Below are positions 1 to 6,664 of a DNA stretch of 47,096 nt, piece by piece. The stretch covers positions 1 through 47,096 of the forward strand of contig QMMS01000002.1 in NCBI GenBank assembly GCA_003647375.1, in the 5' to 3' direction. This DNA comes from Deltaproteobacteria bacterium. Its GTDB lineage: Bacteria > Desulfobacterota > Desulfobacteria > Desulfobacterales > B30-G6. The notes beneath the pieces are model-generated. The model had not been told where the DNA came from. It worked only from the letters and a program-made list of their open reading frames with translations, and did not search any database. Position 1 is the stretch's first letter, and each line of letters begins with the position of its first letter. Position numbers and translations under genes: made by a program.

Positions 1-22
1 AACCCGGAGGAATAGCGTGCTA

Positions 23-91
23 TTTTGAGGAGTTAAATCATGGCGCCCAACCCCGGCAGGGCGTGAAAAGACCATTTATGGATGGGCACTA
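23..91 (+). repeat. Dispersed mini-ORF repeat, copy 1
   Basis: A 69-bp unit that recurs in inverted orientation near 45.7 kb. Both copies share GAGGAGTTAAATCATGGCG at one end and AAAAGACCATTTATGGATGG plus GCACTA at the other, with a variable 20-bp middle of equal length. In this copy a Shine-Dalgarno-like GAGGAG stands 7 nt before ATG at 40. The frame opened there stops at an in-frame TGA (64-66) after 8 codons; without that TGA it would run to TAG at 94-96. The middle can form a CGCCC/GGGCG hairpin. Function is unknown. Confidence 0.75.
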
Positions 92-318
92 AGTAGGATT
101 CCAGGGGTCCAGGGTTCAAGTGAAACGTTTAAAAGAGACAAAGGGTATCAGGTTTCAACCCACGTCGCGCGTCGGGCAACAATTGGTACCTGATTGGGGT
201 TGCCCAGGTGACTGTTTTATGGTATCGACTTTTGCGGTTACGGAAGATATTTAAGATGAATCATGCCTCAATAAAATTGTTGCACGGTTTTATTAAGGTA
301 TAGAAAGGATATGATTCA
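92..318 (+). other. Leader region of the Fe-S oxidoreductase gene
   Basis: I see no gene here. The stretch starts with a G-rich piece containing GGGGTCCAGGGTTCAAG, which resembles spacer sequence near 33.1 kb, and ends with a usable ribosome binding site (AAGGAT, 305-310) ahead of the ATG at 319. No convincing promoter was identified. Confidence 0.4.
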
Positions 319-2415
319 ATGGAAACTGTTTTGATTTCACCAGCCAATGGTTATATTCTCGGAATACCTACCATTGTTTTTTCATTTCTGATTCCCATTG
401 CGGGTCTGGTTATTTTCTCATATATAATAACTATGCGGGGGATACCGCTGTTGAAAGCAGCGCCGGATAACCGCTGGAACCGGTTTGGTGAACGATTCCA
501 GAAACTGTTGAAGATCTGGCTATTTCAATACCGTCACCCACGTTACATGCTGGCCGGTGTGTTACATATCACCCTTTTTGCCGGGTTTCTGGTGTTGAGT
601 ATCCGTTCCACTTCTCTGGTGATCATCGGCATTTCAGAAAATTTCGTCTTTCCAGGACTGAGGGGACCACTTGGGTTGGTTTATAACCTGTTCAAGGATT
701 ATGCCGCCAGCATGGTCCTGGTGTCCTGTGTTATTGCCATGATTCGTCGAGGTATCATAAAGCCGGTTAGATATGCCGTGCCGGAGCGTTACGGAAAAGA
801 CCATACATCTGAAGCTGTTTTCGTGCTGTGTCTCATATCGACGCTCATGATTTCCGAGAGTTTGTTCGAAGCCAGTGCCGCAGTGGCCCAAGCCCAGAAA
901 GGACTGCATGCCGAGTTCATTGCACCATTGAGTCTTGCCTGGATCTTCAAAGCTGTTTTGGGAAGCGCTTCGATCGGGGTACTACAGAAGGTGCATCTGG
1001 TGATGTATTATATCCACGATATCACCTTTTTCTATTTCCTCTGCTTTCTGCCCCTGGGAAAGCACTTCCATGTGATTACTTCGATTTTCAATGTTTTTTT
1101 CATGCGCATCGACCGGGGCAACATAAAACCGGTTCAGCACGGTGTCAGTGACGAACAGCTGGATGATCTGGAATCTTTTGGCGTCAAAGATCTGGCCGAC
1201 TTCACCTGGAAGCATATGCTGGACTTCTATTCATGTGCCGATTGTGGCAGATGTTCCGACCAGTGTCCGGCAAATGCCGTCAAACGGCCATTGTCGCCGA
1301 GATTCATCTCCATCAAGGGGAGGGACGCTATTTTCAAGAGCCATCCCATCTATCCCGTGGGTGCAGTTGCTCCGGTTAGTGAACCGCTCATGGGCAGTGT
1401 GTACCATGAAGACGAAATCTGGTCCTGCACAACCTGCGGTGCATGTGAGCAGGAGTGCCCGTTGGGGATCGAGTATATCGATAAGATCGTCGACCTTCGT
1501 CGGGGAATGGTTGACGAAGGCACGGTACCCCAGTCACTGCAGAAACCATTGAGTGCCCTGGAAAAAAGGGGTAACCCCTGGGGTAAGATGGAGAAAAAGA
1601 GAGCCGACTGGACAAAGGAGCTGCCGGAAGAAGTCCCGGTCAAGGTCCTTGGGAAAAAAGAAACCGCCAGGACGCTTTATTTTGCCGACAGTATTACCTC
1701 CTATGATGACCGGATGCAGGATATCGGCAGAGCCACCGCCAGGATCCTGAATGCGGCTCATGAGGATTTCGGTATTCTCGGCAAAGCCGAAAAAGACAGT
1801 GGTCACGAAGTTCGGCGGTTCGGTGAAGAGATGCTGTTTCAAGATTTGCGGGACAAAAACACAGAAGCAATTCTCGCTTCAGGCGTGGAGAGAATTGTCA
1901 CGGCTGATCCGCATGCCTTCAATGCACTCAAAAATGATTATGTTGATATTCCAGCCGTGGAGCATATCAGCCAGTATATCCTGCGACAGCTTACGTCCGG
2001 AAACCTTGAATTCGCGGCAACCGGCAGCAATGGGAAGGTTTACACGTACCATGACCCCTGTTATCTGGGACGGCATAACGGACTATATGATGAACCCAGG
2101 GCAGTCATCGATGCGATTCCCGGTATCAAACGAGTCGACATGAAAAAATGCCGGGACCGCTCTTTCTGCTGTGGCGGCGGAGGGTTGATGCTTTTCTATG
2201 AACCCGAAGAGGAGCAGCGCATGGGTGTTTTAAGGGTTGAAATGGCAGCTGAAGTCGGTGCCGATGTCATTGTTACTGCATGTCCGTTCTGCCTCGTAAA
2301 TATAGAAGACGCTATCAAGGTCGCTGGAATGGAAGGCAAAATGGAATCCATCGATCTGGTAGAACTGGCACTTCAGCACATTGCCAAGGAAGTGGCTCCG
2401 GTATCGGAAATATAA
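319..2415 (+). CDS. Membrane Fe-S oxidoreductase (Etf:quinone oxidoreductase type)
   Basis: A 698-residue fusion. The N-terminal third is hydrophobic, with about five to six membrane helices and a layout like nitrate-reductase gamma/HdrE-type cytochrome b subunits. A ferredoxin-like part follows, with two 4Fe-4S motifs beginning near Cys306 (CADCGRCSDQCP) and Cys370 (CTTCGACEQECP). The C-terminal half is HdrD/GlpC-like with CCG-type cysteine motifs (HDPCYLGRHN near 579, FCCGGGG near 617, TACPFC near 653). In anaerobic Desulfobacterota and Geobacter relatives such proteins sit beside etfBA and are thought to pass electrons from reduced EtfAB to menaquinone at the inner membrane. etfBA follows on the same strand after a 445-bp gap, which supports that role. 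The ATG at 319 has AAGGAT 8 nt upstream. Sure of the family; the electron acceptor is inferred. Confidence 0.88.
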   Translation: METVLISPANGYILGIPTIVFSFLIPIAGLVIFSYIITMRGIPLLKAAPDNRWNRFGERFQKLLKIWLFQYRHPRYMLAGVLHITLFAGFLVLSIRSTSLVIIGISENFVFPGLRGPLGLVYNLFKDYAASMVLVSCVIAMIRRGIIKPVRYAVPERYGKDHTSEAVFVLCLISTLMISESLFEASAAVAQAQKGLHAEFIAPLSLAWIFKAVLGSASIGVLQKVHLVMYYIHDITFFYFLCFLPLGKHFHVITSIFNVFFMRIDRGNIKPVQHGVSDEQLDDLESFGVKDLADFTWKHMLDFYSCADCGRCSDQCPANAVKRPLSPRFISIKGRDAIFKSHPIYPVGAVAPVSEPLMGSVYHEDEIWSCTTCGACEQECPLGIEYIDKIVDLRRGMVDEGTVPQSLQKPLSALEKRGNPWGKMEKKRADWTKELPEEVPVKVLGKKETARTLYFADSITSYDDRMQDIGRATARILNAAHEDFGILGKAEKDSGHEVRRFGEEMLFQDLRDKNTEAILASGVERIVTADPHAFNALKNDYVDIPAVEHISQYILRQLTSGNLEFAATGSNGKVYTYHDPCYLGRHNGLYDEPRAVIDAIPGIKRVDMKKCRDRSFCCGGGGLMLFYEPEEEQRMGVLRVEMAAEVGADVIVTACPFCLVNIEDAIKVAGMEGKMESIDLVELALQHIAKEVAPVSEI

Positions 2416-2860
2416 AAACCGGAACTATAACTCATAAAGGATGATGTTCCGGCCGGTAGATAATCCTGATGTGAACGAGAAAAACTCGTTTCTAAGAGGC
2501 CGTAATACCGAACAGCGCCAAATTCATTAAACAAGATGACGTCAATTTCGTACTGATGTATTTTCTGAAAGAGATACCATGCTGTTCGGCATAACGGACT
2601 CTAAGAAACTCAGACAGTTTCTCGATCTCATCAGGATCACCCACCGACCTTATTGGTTAACTTTGTATAGGTTGTCGGTTTGAAAAAAATGGATATATAT
2701 CACACGAACCATCGGTTTCGGAATACTGTGTTTTAGGTTTATCGACCCGTAAAAAATATATGGATTGAAGCAAAAATATCGTTAAATAGCGACAACGTCG
2801 CGACAAATAAAATCGTAACACGATTTTATCATGGGAAAAATACTAAAGGGGAGGACGGTT
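2416..2860. other. Intergenic region between Fe-S oxidoreductase and etfB
   Basis: No convincing gene. It contains a perfect AACGAG/CTCGTT hairpin (about 2473-2489), which could end the upstream transcript. A 9-bp inverted pair CCGAACAGC/GCTGTTCGG has arms about 65 bp apart near 2508 and 2581. A two-hairpin element lies at 2788-2829 just ahead of etfB. Confidence 0.4.
2788..2829. repeat. Two-hairpin element upstream of etfB
   Basis: Two small perfect hairpins in a row: GCGAC-AAC-GTCGC and AAAATCG-TAACA-CGATTTT. The same two motifs occur in mirror order directly after etfA (4616-4660), so etfBA is bracketed by inverted copies. Confidence 0.6.
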
Positions 2861-3652
2861 ATGGAGATCTTGGTATGTGTCAAAAGAGTACCGGATACAG
2901 CAGAAAATGAAATAGAGGTCAACAAGGATGGCACCGGCATCGAAACAGATGATCTGGTCTACTCGGTGAATGAGTGGGACAATTATGCCGTGGAAGAGGC
3001 GATTCAGATCCGAGACGACGTGGGTGGAAGTGTAACTGTTGTATCGGTGGGCGATGAGGAGTCCGAAGAGGTGGTGAGACGGGAAATGGCTATGGGGGCC
3101 GACAATGGCCTGCTCCTAACGGATGATGCTTTTGAAGGATCTGACGGAAAAGGTACTGCGACCTTATTGAAGGCCGCTGTCGAGAAGGGCAATTATGATC
3201 TCATCCTGACCGGCGCTCAGGCAGATGACGGCGCTGCCCAGGTCGGTGGTATGCTGGCAGCTATGCTGGACGTGCCCTATGCTTCCCTGGTAAATACCAT
3301 CGAGGTGTTAGATGACAAGAAACTGAAAATCGGCAGAGAAATCGAGGGCGGTAACCAGGAGATGAGCGAAATAGAGCTGCCCTGTGTCCTTTCCATCCAG
3401 ACCGGCATCAATGAACCGCGCTATGTCGGCATCCGGGGTATTCGCAAAGTGGCATCCATCGAAATACCCGTATACGGCACAGGCGACCTGGGGGTTTCCG
3501 CCGACTCGGTGGGAGAGGCCGGCGCCGGGGTCAAGCGGTTGGATTATTATGTCCCCGAACTCGGTGAAGGCGCCGAGATGCTGGAAGGGAGTACTGAGGA
3601 GATTGTCGGAAAACTGATGGAATTACTCAAGGCCAAAGGAGGGATCAAATAA
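2861..3652 (+). CDS. etfB: Electron transfer flavoprotein beta subunit
   Basis: A 263-residue EtfB, the AMP/FAD-associated small subunit of the heterodimeric electron transfer flavoprotein. It begins MEILVCVKRVPDT, typical of the family, and keeps the beta-subunit signature region LTGAQADDGAAQVGGMLA (about 115-135). I chose the ATG at 2861 over one 30 bp upstream because AGGGGAGGA stands at the right distance before it and because family members start with this sequence. The stop codon overlaps the start of etfA (TAATG), so the two are translationally coupled. The heterodimer takes electrons from acyl-CoA dehydrogenases and hands them to the membrane Fe-S oxidoreductase encoded upstream. Length is normal for the family. 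Confidence 0.95.
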   Translation: MEILVCVKRVPDTAENEIEVNKDGTGIETDDLVYSVNEWDNYAVEEAIQIRDDVGGSVTVVSVGDEESEEVVRREMAMGADNGLLLTDDAFEGSDGKGTATLLKAAVEKGNYDLILTGAQADDGAAQVGGMLAAMLDVPYASLVNTIEVLDDKKLKIGREIEGGNQEMSEIELPCVLSIQTGINEPRYVGIRGIRKVASIEIPVYGTGDLGVSADSVGEAGAGVKRLDYYVPELGEGAEMLEGSTEEIVGKLMELLKAKGGIK

Positions 3653-4617
3653 TGGCAGGACAGATATTTACCTATATTACGTTCAAGAATGGGGTCCCTG
3701 ATGATTCAGCTCTCGAGTTGGTGACTGCCGCTAAGCAGATAGCACCGGATGCATCGCCTACCGCCGTGGTTGTAGGCTCGGGAATCGATGCGCTGTGTGG
3801 CGAAGTGGCTGCTTCTTATGCCGAGGTCTGGAAGATCGACAACGAGGCGTTCGCTAACCCCAATGCAGAAGTGACCCGTAAGGTGCTGATGAATATATTG
3901 CCGAATGATGGCATTCTGCTGTTACCCCACGATACTTTCGGAATGGATCTGGCACCAGGGCTTTCCATTAAAATGGAATCCCCCTTTGTGCCCGACACAG
4001 TCGGTTTCGAGGCAGTTGAGGGGTCGATGCTCAAATGCGTTCGACAGGAGTACGGCGGGGCTGCCAGCACCCATGTGGCGTGCGATATTGCCAACGGCGT
4101 AATTATCAATGTTCGTCCCGGAGCGTTTCAACCGGACGAGAGCAAAGCTGCATCCGGTCAGGTGATCGATAAGTCTGCAGACGCCGGAGATCTCTCCACC
4201 AAACGTGTTTATCTGGAAACCGTTGCAGCCGAAGTGGGCGACGTAGACATCACCAAGGAGGATGTACTGGTTTCCATCGGACGCGGGATCGAGGACGAAG
4301 ATAACATAGAAATTGCAGAAGACCTGGCAAAAGCAATGGGTGCCGTGGTCTCCTGTTCACGACCGATTGTCGATGCCAAATGGCTTGAAAAATCCCGCCA
4401 GGTAGGAACTTCCGGACAGACCGTCAAACCGAAAGTTTATCTGGCTTGCGGTATCAGCGGTTCGTTTCAGCACCTGGGCGGCCTCAAGGGGAACCCATTT
4501 GTTGTGGCCATCAACAAGAACGCCAAAGCACCTATTTTCCAGATAGCGGATGTGGGTATCGAAGCTGACATTCTCGATTTTCTGCCGGAGTTGACAGAGG
4601 CTATCGAAGCCCTCTAA
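3652..4617 (+). CDS. etfA: Electron transfer flavoprotein alpha subunit
   Basis: A 321-residue EtfA carrying the FAD domain. The C-terminal half holds the conserved FAD-binding stretch from SRPIVDAKWL through VGTSGQTVKPKVYLACG and ISGSFQH to NKNAKAPIFQIADVGI, the classical EtfA signature. The N-terminal half is the Rossmann-like domain that packs against EtfB. It starts in the TAATG overlap with etfB and is followed within 60 bp by a strong intrinsic terminator, so etfBA form a closed two-gene unit. No extra ferredoxin domain is present, so it looks like a conventional non-bifurcating or simple Etf; that is inference from length alone. Confidence 0.95.
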   Translation: MAGQIFTYITFKNGVPDDSALELVTAAKQIAPDASPTAVVVGSGIDALCGEVAASYAEVWKIDNEAFANPNAEVTRKVLMNILPNDGILLLPHDTFGMDLAPGLSIKMESPFVPDTVGFEAVEGSMLKCVRQEYGGAASTHVACDIANGVIINVRPGAFQPDESKAASGQVIDKSADAGDLSTKRVYLETVAAEVGDVDITKEDVLVSIGRGIEDEDNIEIAEDLAKAMGAVVSCSRPIVDAKWLEKSRQVGTSGQTVKPKVYLACGISGSFQHLGGLKGNPFVVAINKNAKAPIFQIADVGIEADILDFLPELTEAIEAL

Positions 4618-4660
4618 AATCGTTACGCGATTTTAGAGGTTGAGCGACTTCGTCGCTTGA
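4616..4660. repeat. Two-hairpin element downstream of etfA
   Basis: Contains AAAATCG-TTACG-CGATTTT and then AGCGAC-TTC-GTCGCT, the mirror image of the element ahead of etfB. It overlaps the last two bases of the etfA stop codon. The 13-mer AAAATCGTTACGC recurs at 38836 upstream of enolase. Confidence 0.6.
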
Positions 4661-4671
4661 ATAATTATAAA

Positions 4672-4708
4672 AACCCCGATCGGTTTTTGAGCCGGTCGGG
4701 GTTTTTTT
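4672..4708 (+). terminator. Intrinsic terminator of etfBA
   Basis: AACCCCGATCGG and CCGGTCGGGGTT pair with one mismatch around a short loop and are followed by a run of T. It reads as a Rho-independent terminator on the plus strand. The A-run on its left side could make it work for tacAT on the minus strand as well. Confidence 0.85.
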
Positions 4709-4760
4709 ATACAATAAACTCAAATCCTGCGAGCTTTTTCTATTCTGTGATTATAAGGAG

Positions 4761-5300
4761 TTATCCTTTATCCGTAAATAGTTGCTCCACCGTTTTCATT
4801 GGTAAAAACATTCTGATTTTACCATGCTTTTTATATAGATAATGAAATCCATATTTCTGATAGAATTTCTCAACTGACTTGTTTATGCAATCGACCACCA
4901 CCGCATAAGCACGCATTTGCTGGTTGACTTGCCACAAAAACTCAAGTGATTTTATGAGTGTCATCTTGCCCAATTGTTTCCCCTGAACTTTTTTGTTTAC
5001 TGCCAACTGGGCAATAAGAAAAACAGGAACTGGATAGTGGGGTAATGATTTTGATAGATTTTGAGGTAATGTTTCTCTCCGGATAGAACTTGGAGCAACC
5101 GTATAGAATGAGCAAATAGGATATCTCTGATTAGACAGTTTCTCTAAGGCCGGTAAAACCATTGTTTTACTGACTCCGACCTTCATATGTCTGAAAGCAT
5201 GCCTTTGTAAAAAGGTGTTTAATTCTACTAAACCACAATCAAAAGTAGTCCTATCGTGAATAGCCTTGTTTAGCTCAACGAAGGTCTTGCTGTATTTCAT
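4761..5300 (-). CDS. GNAT-family toxin (TacT-like acetyltransferase)
   Basis: A 179-residue GNAT acetyltransferase. The acetyl-CoA binding motif A is visible as LIAQLAVNKKVQGKQLGK (about 93-110), which matches the R/Q-x-x-G-x-G/L pattern of TacT-type toxins. A C-terminal YQKYGFHYL (about 149-157) matches motif B. Members of this class acetylate the amino group of aminoacyl-tRNAs and stop translation. The gene overlaps the upstream DUF1778 antitoxin gene by 4 bp (ATGA), the usual TA arrangement. The region looks richer in A+T than the flanking metabolic genes, as expected for acquired DNA. Confident about the family; the tRNA target is not visible from sequence. Confidence 0.85.
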   Translation of the reverse strand: MKYSKTFVELNKAIHDRTTFDCGLVELNTFLQRHAFRHMKVGVSKTMVLPALEKLSNQRYPICSFYTVAPSSIRRETLPQNLSKSLPHYPVPVFLIAQLAVNKKVQGKQLGKMTLIKSLEFLWQVNQQMRAYAVVVDCINKSVEKFYQKYGFHYLYKKHGKIRMFLPMKTVEQLFTDKG

Positions 5301-5566
5301 TTGATTCCCTGCTTTTTGGTAAAAGCAGCGGCTTCTGTCAGCTTTTTATTCGGCGCATGCATCCTTTCGCATATTTGGATAAAATTATCGAAAATATCAT
5401 TTTCAACCGTCATGCTCTCATATTGCTGAATGACTTTTGTTGAATTTTCATCGATCAGCTTGACGATGTATTCGGTTAAGCTCCGCACCCCAAGAAGCGC
5501 AGATGCCTTTTCGGCCTTAGCTTTAATGTCAGGGCTTAACCTCATATCTAAACGTGCAGTTGCCAT
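5297..5566 (-). CDS. DUF1778 ribbon-helix-helix antitoxin (TacA-like)
   Basis: An 89-residue protein. Its N-terminus (TARLDMRLSPDIKAKAEKAS) and the following SLTEYIVKLIDEN form a ribbon-helix-helix DNA-binding domain of the DUF1778/TacA class. The C-terminal tail, roughly 50-89, would wrap the toxin. It is preceded by a near-perfect ribosome binding site (AAAGGAGG, 7 nt before ATG) and overlaps the GNAT toxin gene. Known members neutralise the acetyltransferase and repress their own operon. No clear operator was recognised in the 250 bp upstream. Confidence 0.82.
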   Translation of the reverse strand: MATARLDMRLSPDIKAKAEKASALLGVRSLTEYIVKLIDENSTKVIQQYESMTVENDIFDNFIQICERMHAPNKKLTEAAAFTKKQGIK

Positions 5567-5816
5567 TGTCGCCTCCTTTCTTTTGTGAGGGTGGATCTAA
5601 ACTCAACCATAAGGATAGCGCATAACGGACACCATGTCAACCAAAGACGGAAAAAATCCGTACACAGCCCTCTCCTTCACTTTGGACATATAACGCTGGA
5701 AATGAGCTACACCGAGTATATTCCTGTGTCCATGCTGACCAATAAAATATACGATAAAGGCAAGAATGCCCAAAGCCGCAAGATATCAGGTGTTAGTTCA
5801 AATGATTTGTTCTGCC

Positions 5817-6137
5817 TTAAAGATCCAGTTGGATAGTGATAGCCTGGCCTATACCCTCCATCTCAGTGGAGGATATCGATCCTGCTGGATTGATTAGCCA
5901 CTTTTTGCTCACTGTAGTAAGCTGATCGGCCATAGCCTTGGCCTTTTTCCCACGAAATGTTACGTATGATTCGCTTGGGTAGAGTTTACTAACGCTGCTC
6001 GTCAGGGGTACGACCTGGACTCTGTTAAGGAACTGGCTGGCAGCATCATTGCTTACAATGACAGCCGGTCGCTGCTTGCGGATTTCACCCCCGACGGAAG
6101 GGTCAAAATTAATCCACCACACTTCACCTCTCTTCAT
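5817..6137 (-). CDS. MazF/PemK-family endoribonuclease toxin
   Basis: A 106-residue MazF-like protein starting [18 protein letters not shown], the family hallmark, followed by [12 protein letters not shown] (about 19-30) and VVPLTSSV (about 41-48). These contain the conserved Arg and Thr/Ser residues of the RNA-cleavage site. I chose the ATG at 6137, not a longer frame upstream, because the family begins there and because this places the start inside the end of the antitoxin gene (14-bp overlap). Family members cleave single-stranded RNA at short motifs. No truncation is visible. Confidence 0.9.
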   Translation of the reverse strand: MKRGEVWWINFDPSVGGEIRKQRPAVIVSNDAASQFLNRVQVVPLTSSVSKLYPSESYVTFRGKKAKAMADQLTTVSKKWLINPAGSISSTEMEGIGQAITIQLDL

Positions 6138-6354
6138 TATATACGTCTCCAAACGTGCCTTCGGCCCACTCAAGGGCTTCGGATTCCCTGACCTGATCAG
6201 CAGCCATCTCTTTATATGCAGCATACATATTTTTCTTGACAACATGCGGGCGGACTAACTCTTCGATAAAGCGACTGATTTTTCGTGGTCCAATGACTGC
6301 CCGTAAACCGTCATAGACCTCCTCGTCTATGGTCACTGTGAGTTTTTTTTGCAT
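6124..6354 (-). CDS. MazE-like ribbon-helix-helix antitoxin
   Basis: A 76-residue protein beginning [20 protein letters not shown]. It has a ribbon-helix-helix fold with [14 protein letters not shown] as the second helix and an acidic C-terminus ([20 protein letters not shown]) suited to binding the basic toxin. The ATG at 6354 has GGAGGTG 8 nt upstream; a longer frame to 6390 would run through the promoter and is rejected. It is cotranscribed with mazF, and a 23-bp palindrome overlapping its -10 box is the likely autoregulatory operator. Confidence 0.85.
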   Translation of the reverse strand: MQKKLTVTIDEEVYDGLRAVIGPRKISRFIEELVRPHVVKKNMYAAYKEMAADQVRESEALEWAEGTFGDVYNEER

Positions 6355-6373
6355 TGCACGCACCTCCAAAATT

Positions 6374-6396
6374 TTACACGTATAATACACGTGTAA
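6374..6396. promoter_or_regulatory. Palindromic operator of the mazEF promoter
   Basis: A 23-bp palindrome with perfect 8-bp outer arms TTACACGT and ACGTGTAA and only central mismatches. It covers the -10 box of the mazEF promoter, as expected for a site where a ribbon-helix-helix antitoxin represses its own operon. Confidence 0.75.
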
Positions 6397-6410
6397 CGTA
6401 TTTGAGTCAA
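6382..6410 (-). promoter_or_regulatory. mazEF promoter
   Basis: Minus-strand -35 TTGACT (6405-6410) and -10 TATTAT (6382-6387) with a 17-bp spacer, 28 bp ahead of the antitoxin ATG. Each box differs from consensus by one base. Confidence 0.8.
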
Positions 6411-6452
6411 GAGGCTATAAGAATTTTCCTAAGGGACAGAACACCATGCTAA

Positions 6453-6575
6453 GCCGCCATTTTTGCCGCTTTAGCGGCGAAAAGGGAAAGTGTTGCGCCG
6501 TTTATTAAAAAACTGAAGGATAAAAACCAGACTGAACATCAGTGGAAACAGGCATTTGATGCTATTTCGCTATTC
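6453..6575 (+). pseudogene. Remnant of a tyrosine recombinase/integron-type integrase N-terminal domain
   Basis: Reading from 6453 without a start codon, the plus strand encodes about 41 residues including AAKRESVAPFIKKLKDK and NQTEHQWKQAFDAISLF. This pattern looks like the core-binding N-terminal domain of integron-type integrases. An in-frame stop lies directly upstream, and the similarity ends where a dispersed repeat begins at about 6578, so only a fragment is left. Recognition is by eye, so confidence is moderate. Confidence 0.5.
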
Positions 6576-6577
6576 GT

Positions 6578-6664
6578 ATTTAGAATATATCACACGCTGA
6601 AATTGCATAATACTAATCCCTTTGAGGGTTGAATCAGGCCCGGGCCTTTTGGATTCGGGTATCT
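6578..6664. repeat. Intergenic repeat R2, copy 1 (pepA 3' end)
   Basis: Shares with 11600-11692 the blocks TTTAGAAT, CACACGCTGAA, GGGTTGAATCAG, CCGGGCC and CGGGTATCTAC. On the minus strand it starts at the pepA stop codon (TAG) and includes an imperfect hairpin with a CCAAAAGG-type loop, so it may serve as the pepA terminator. Confidence 0.7.

Noticed and set aside
2471..2650. Minus-strand stretch reading DPDEIEKLSEFLRVRYAEQ-like peptide in the oxidoreductase-etfB gap
   Set aside because: It looks protein-like but has no start codon or ribosome binding site and matches nothing I recognise; too weak to call a gene remnant.
5585..5836. 83-codon plus-strand frame between the two toxin-antitoxin modules
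   Set aside because: No ribosome binding site and no recognisable sequence. The minus strand is also partly open here and equally unconvincing.
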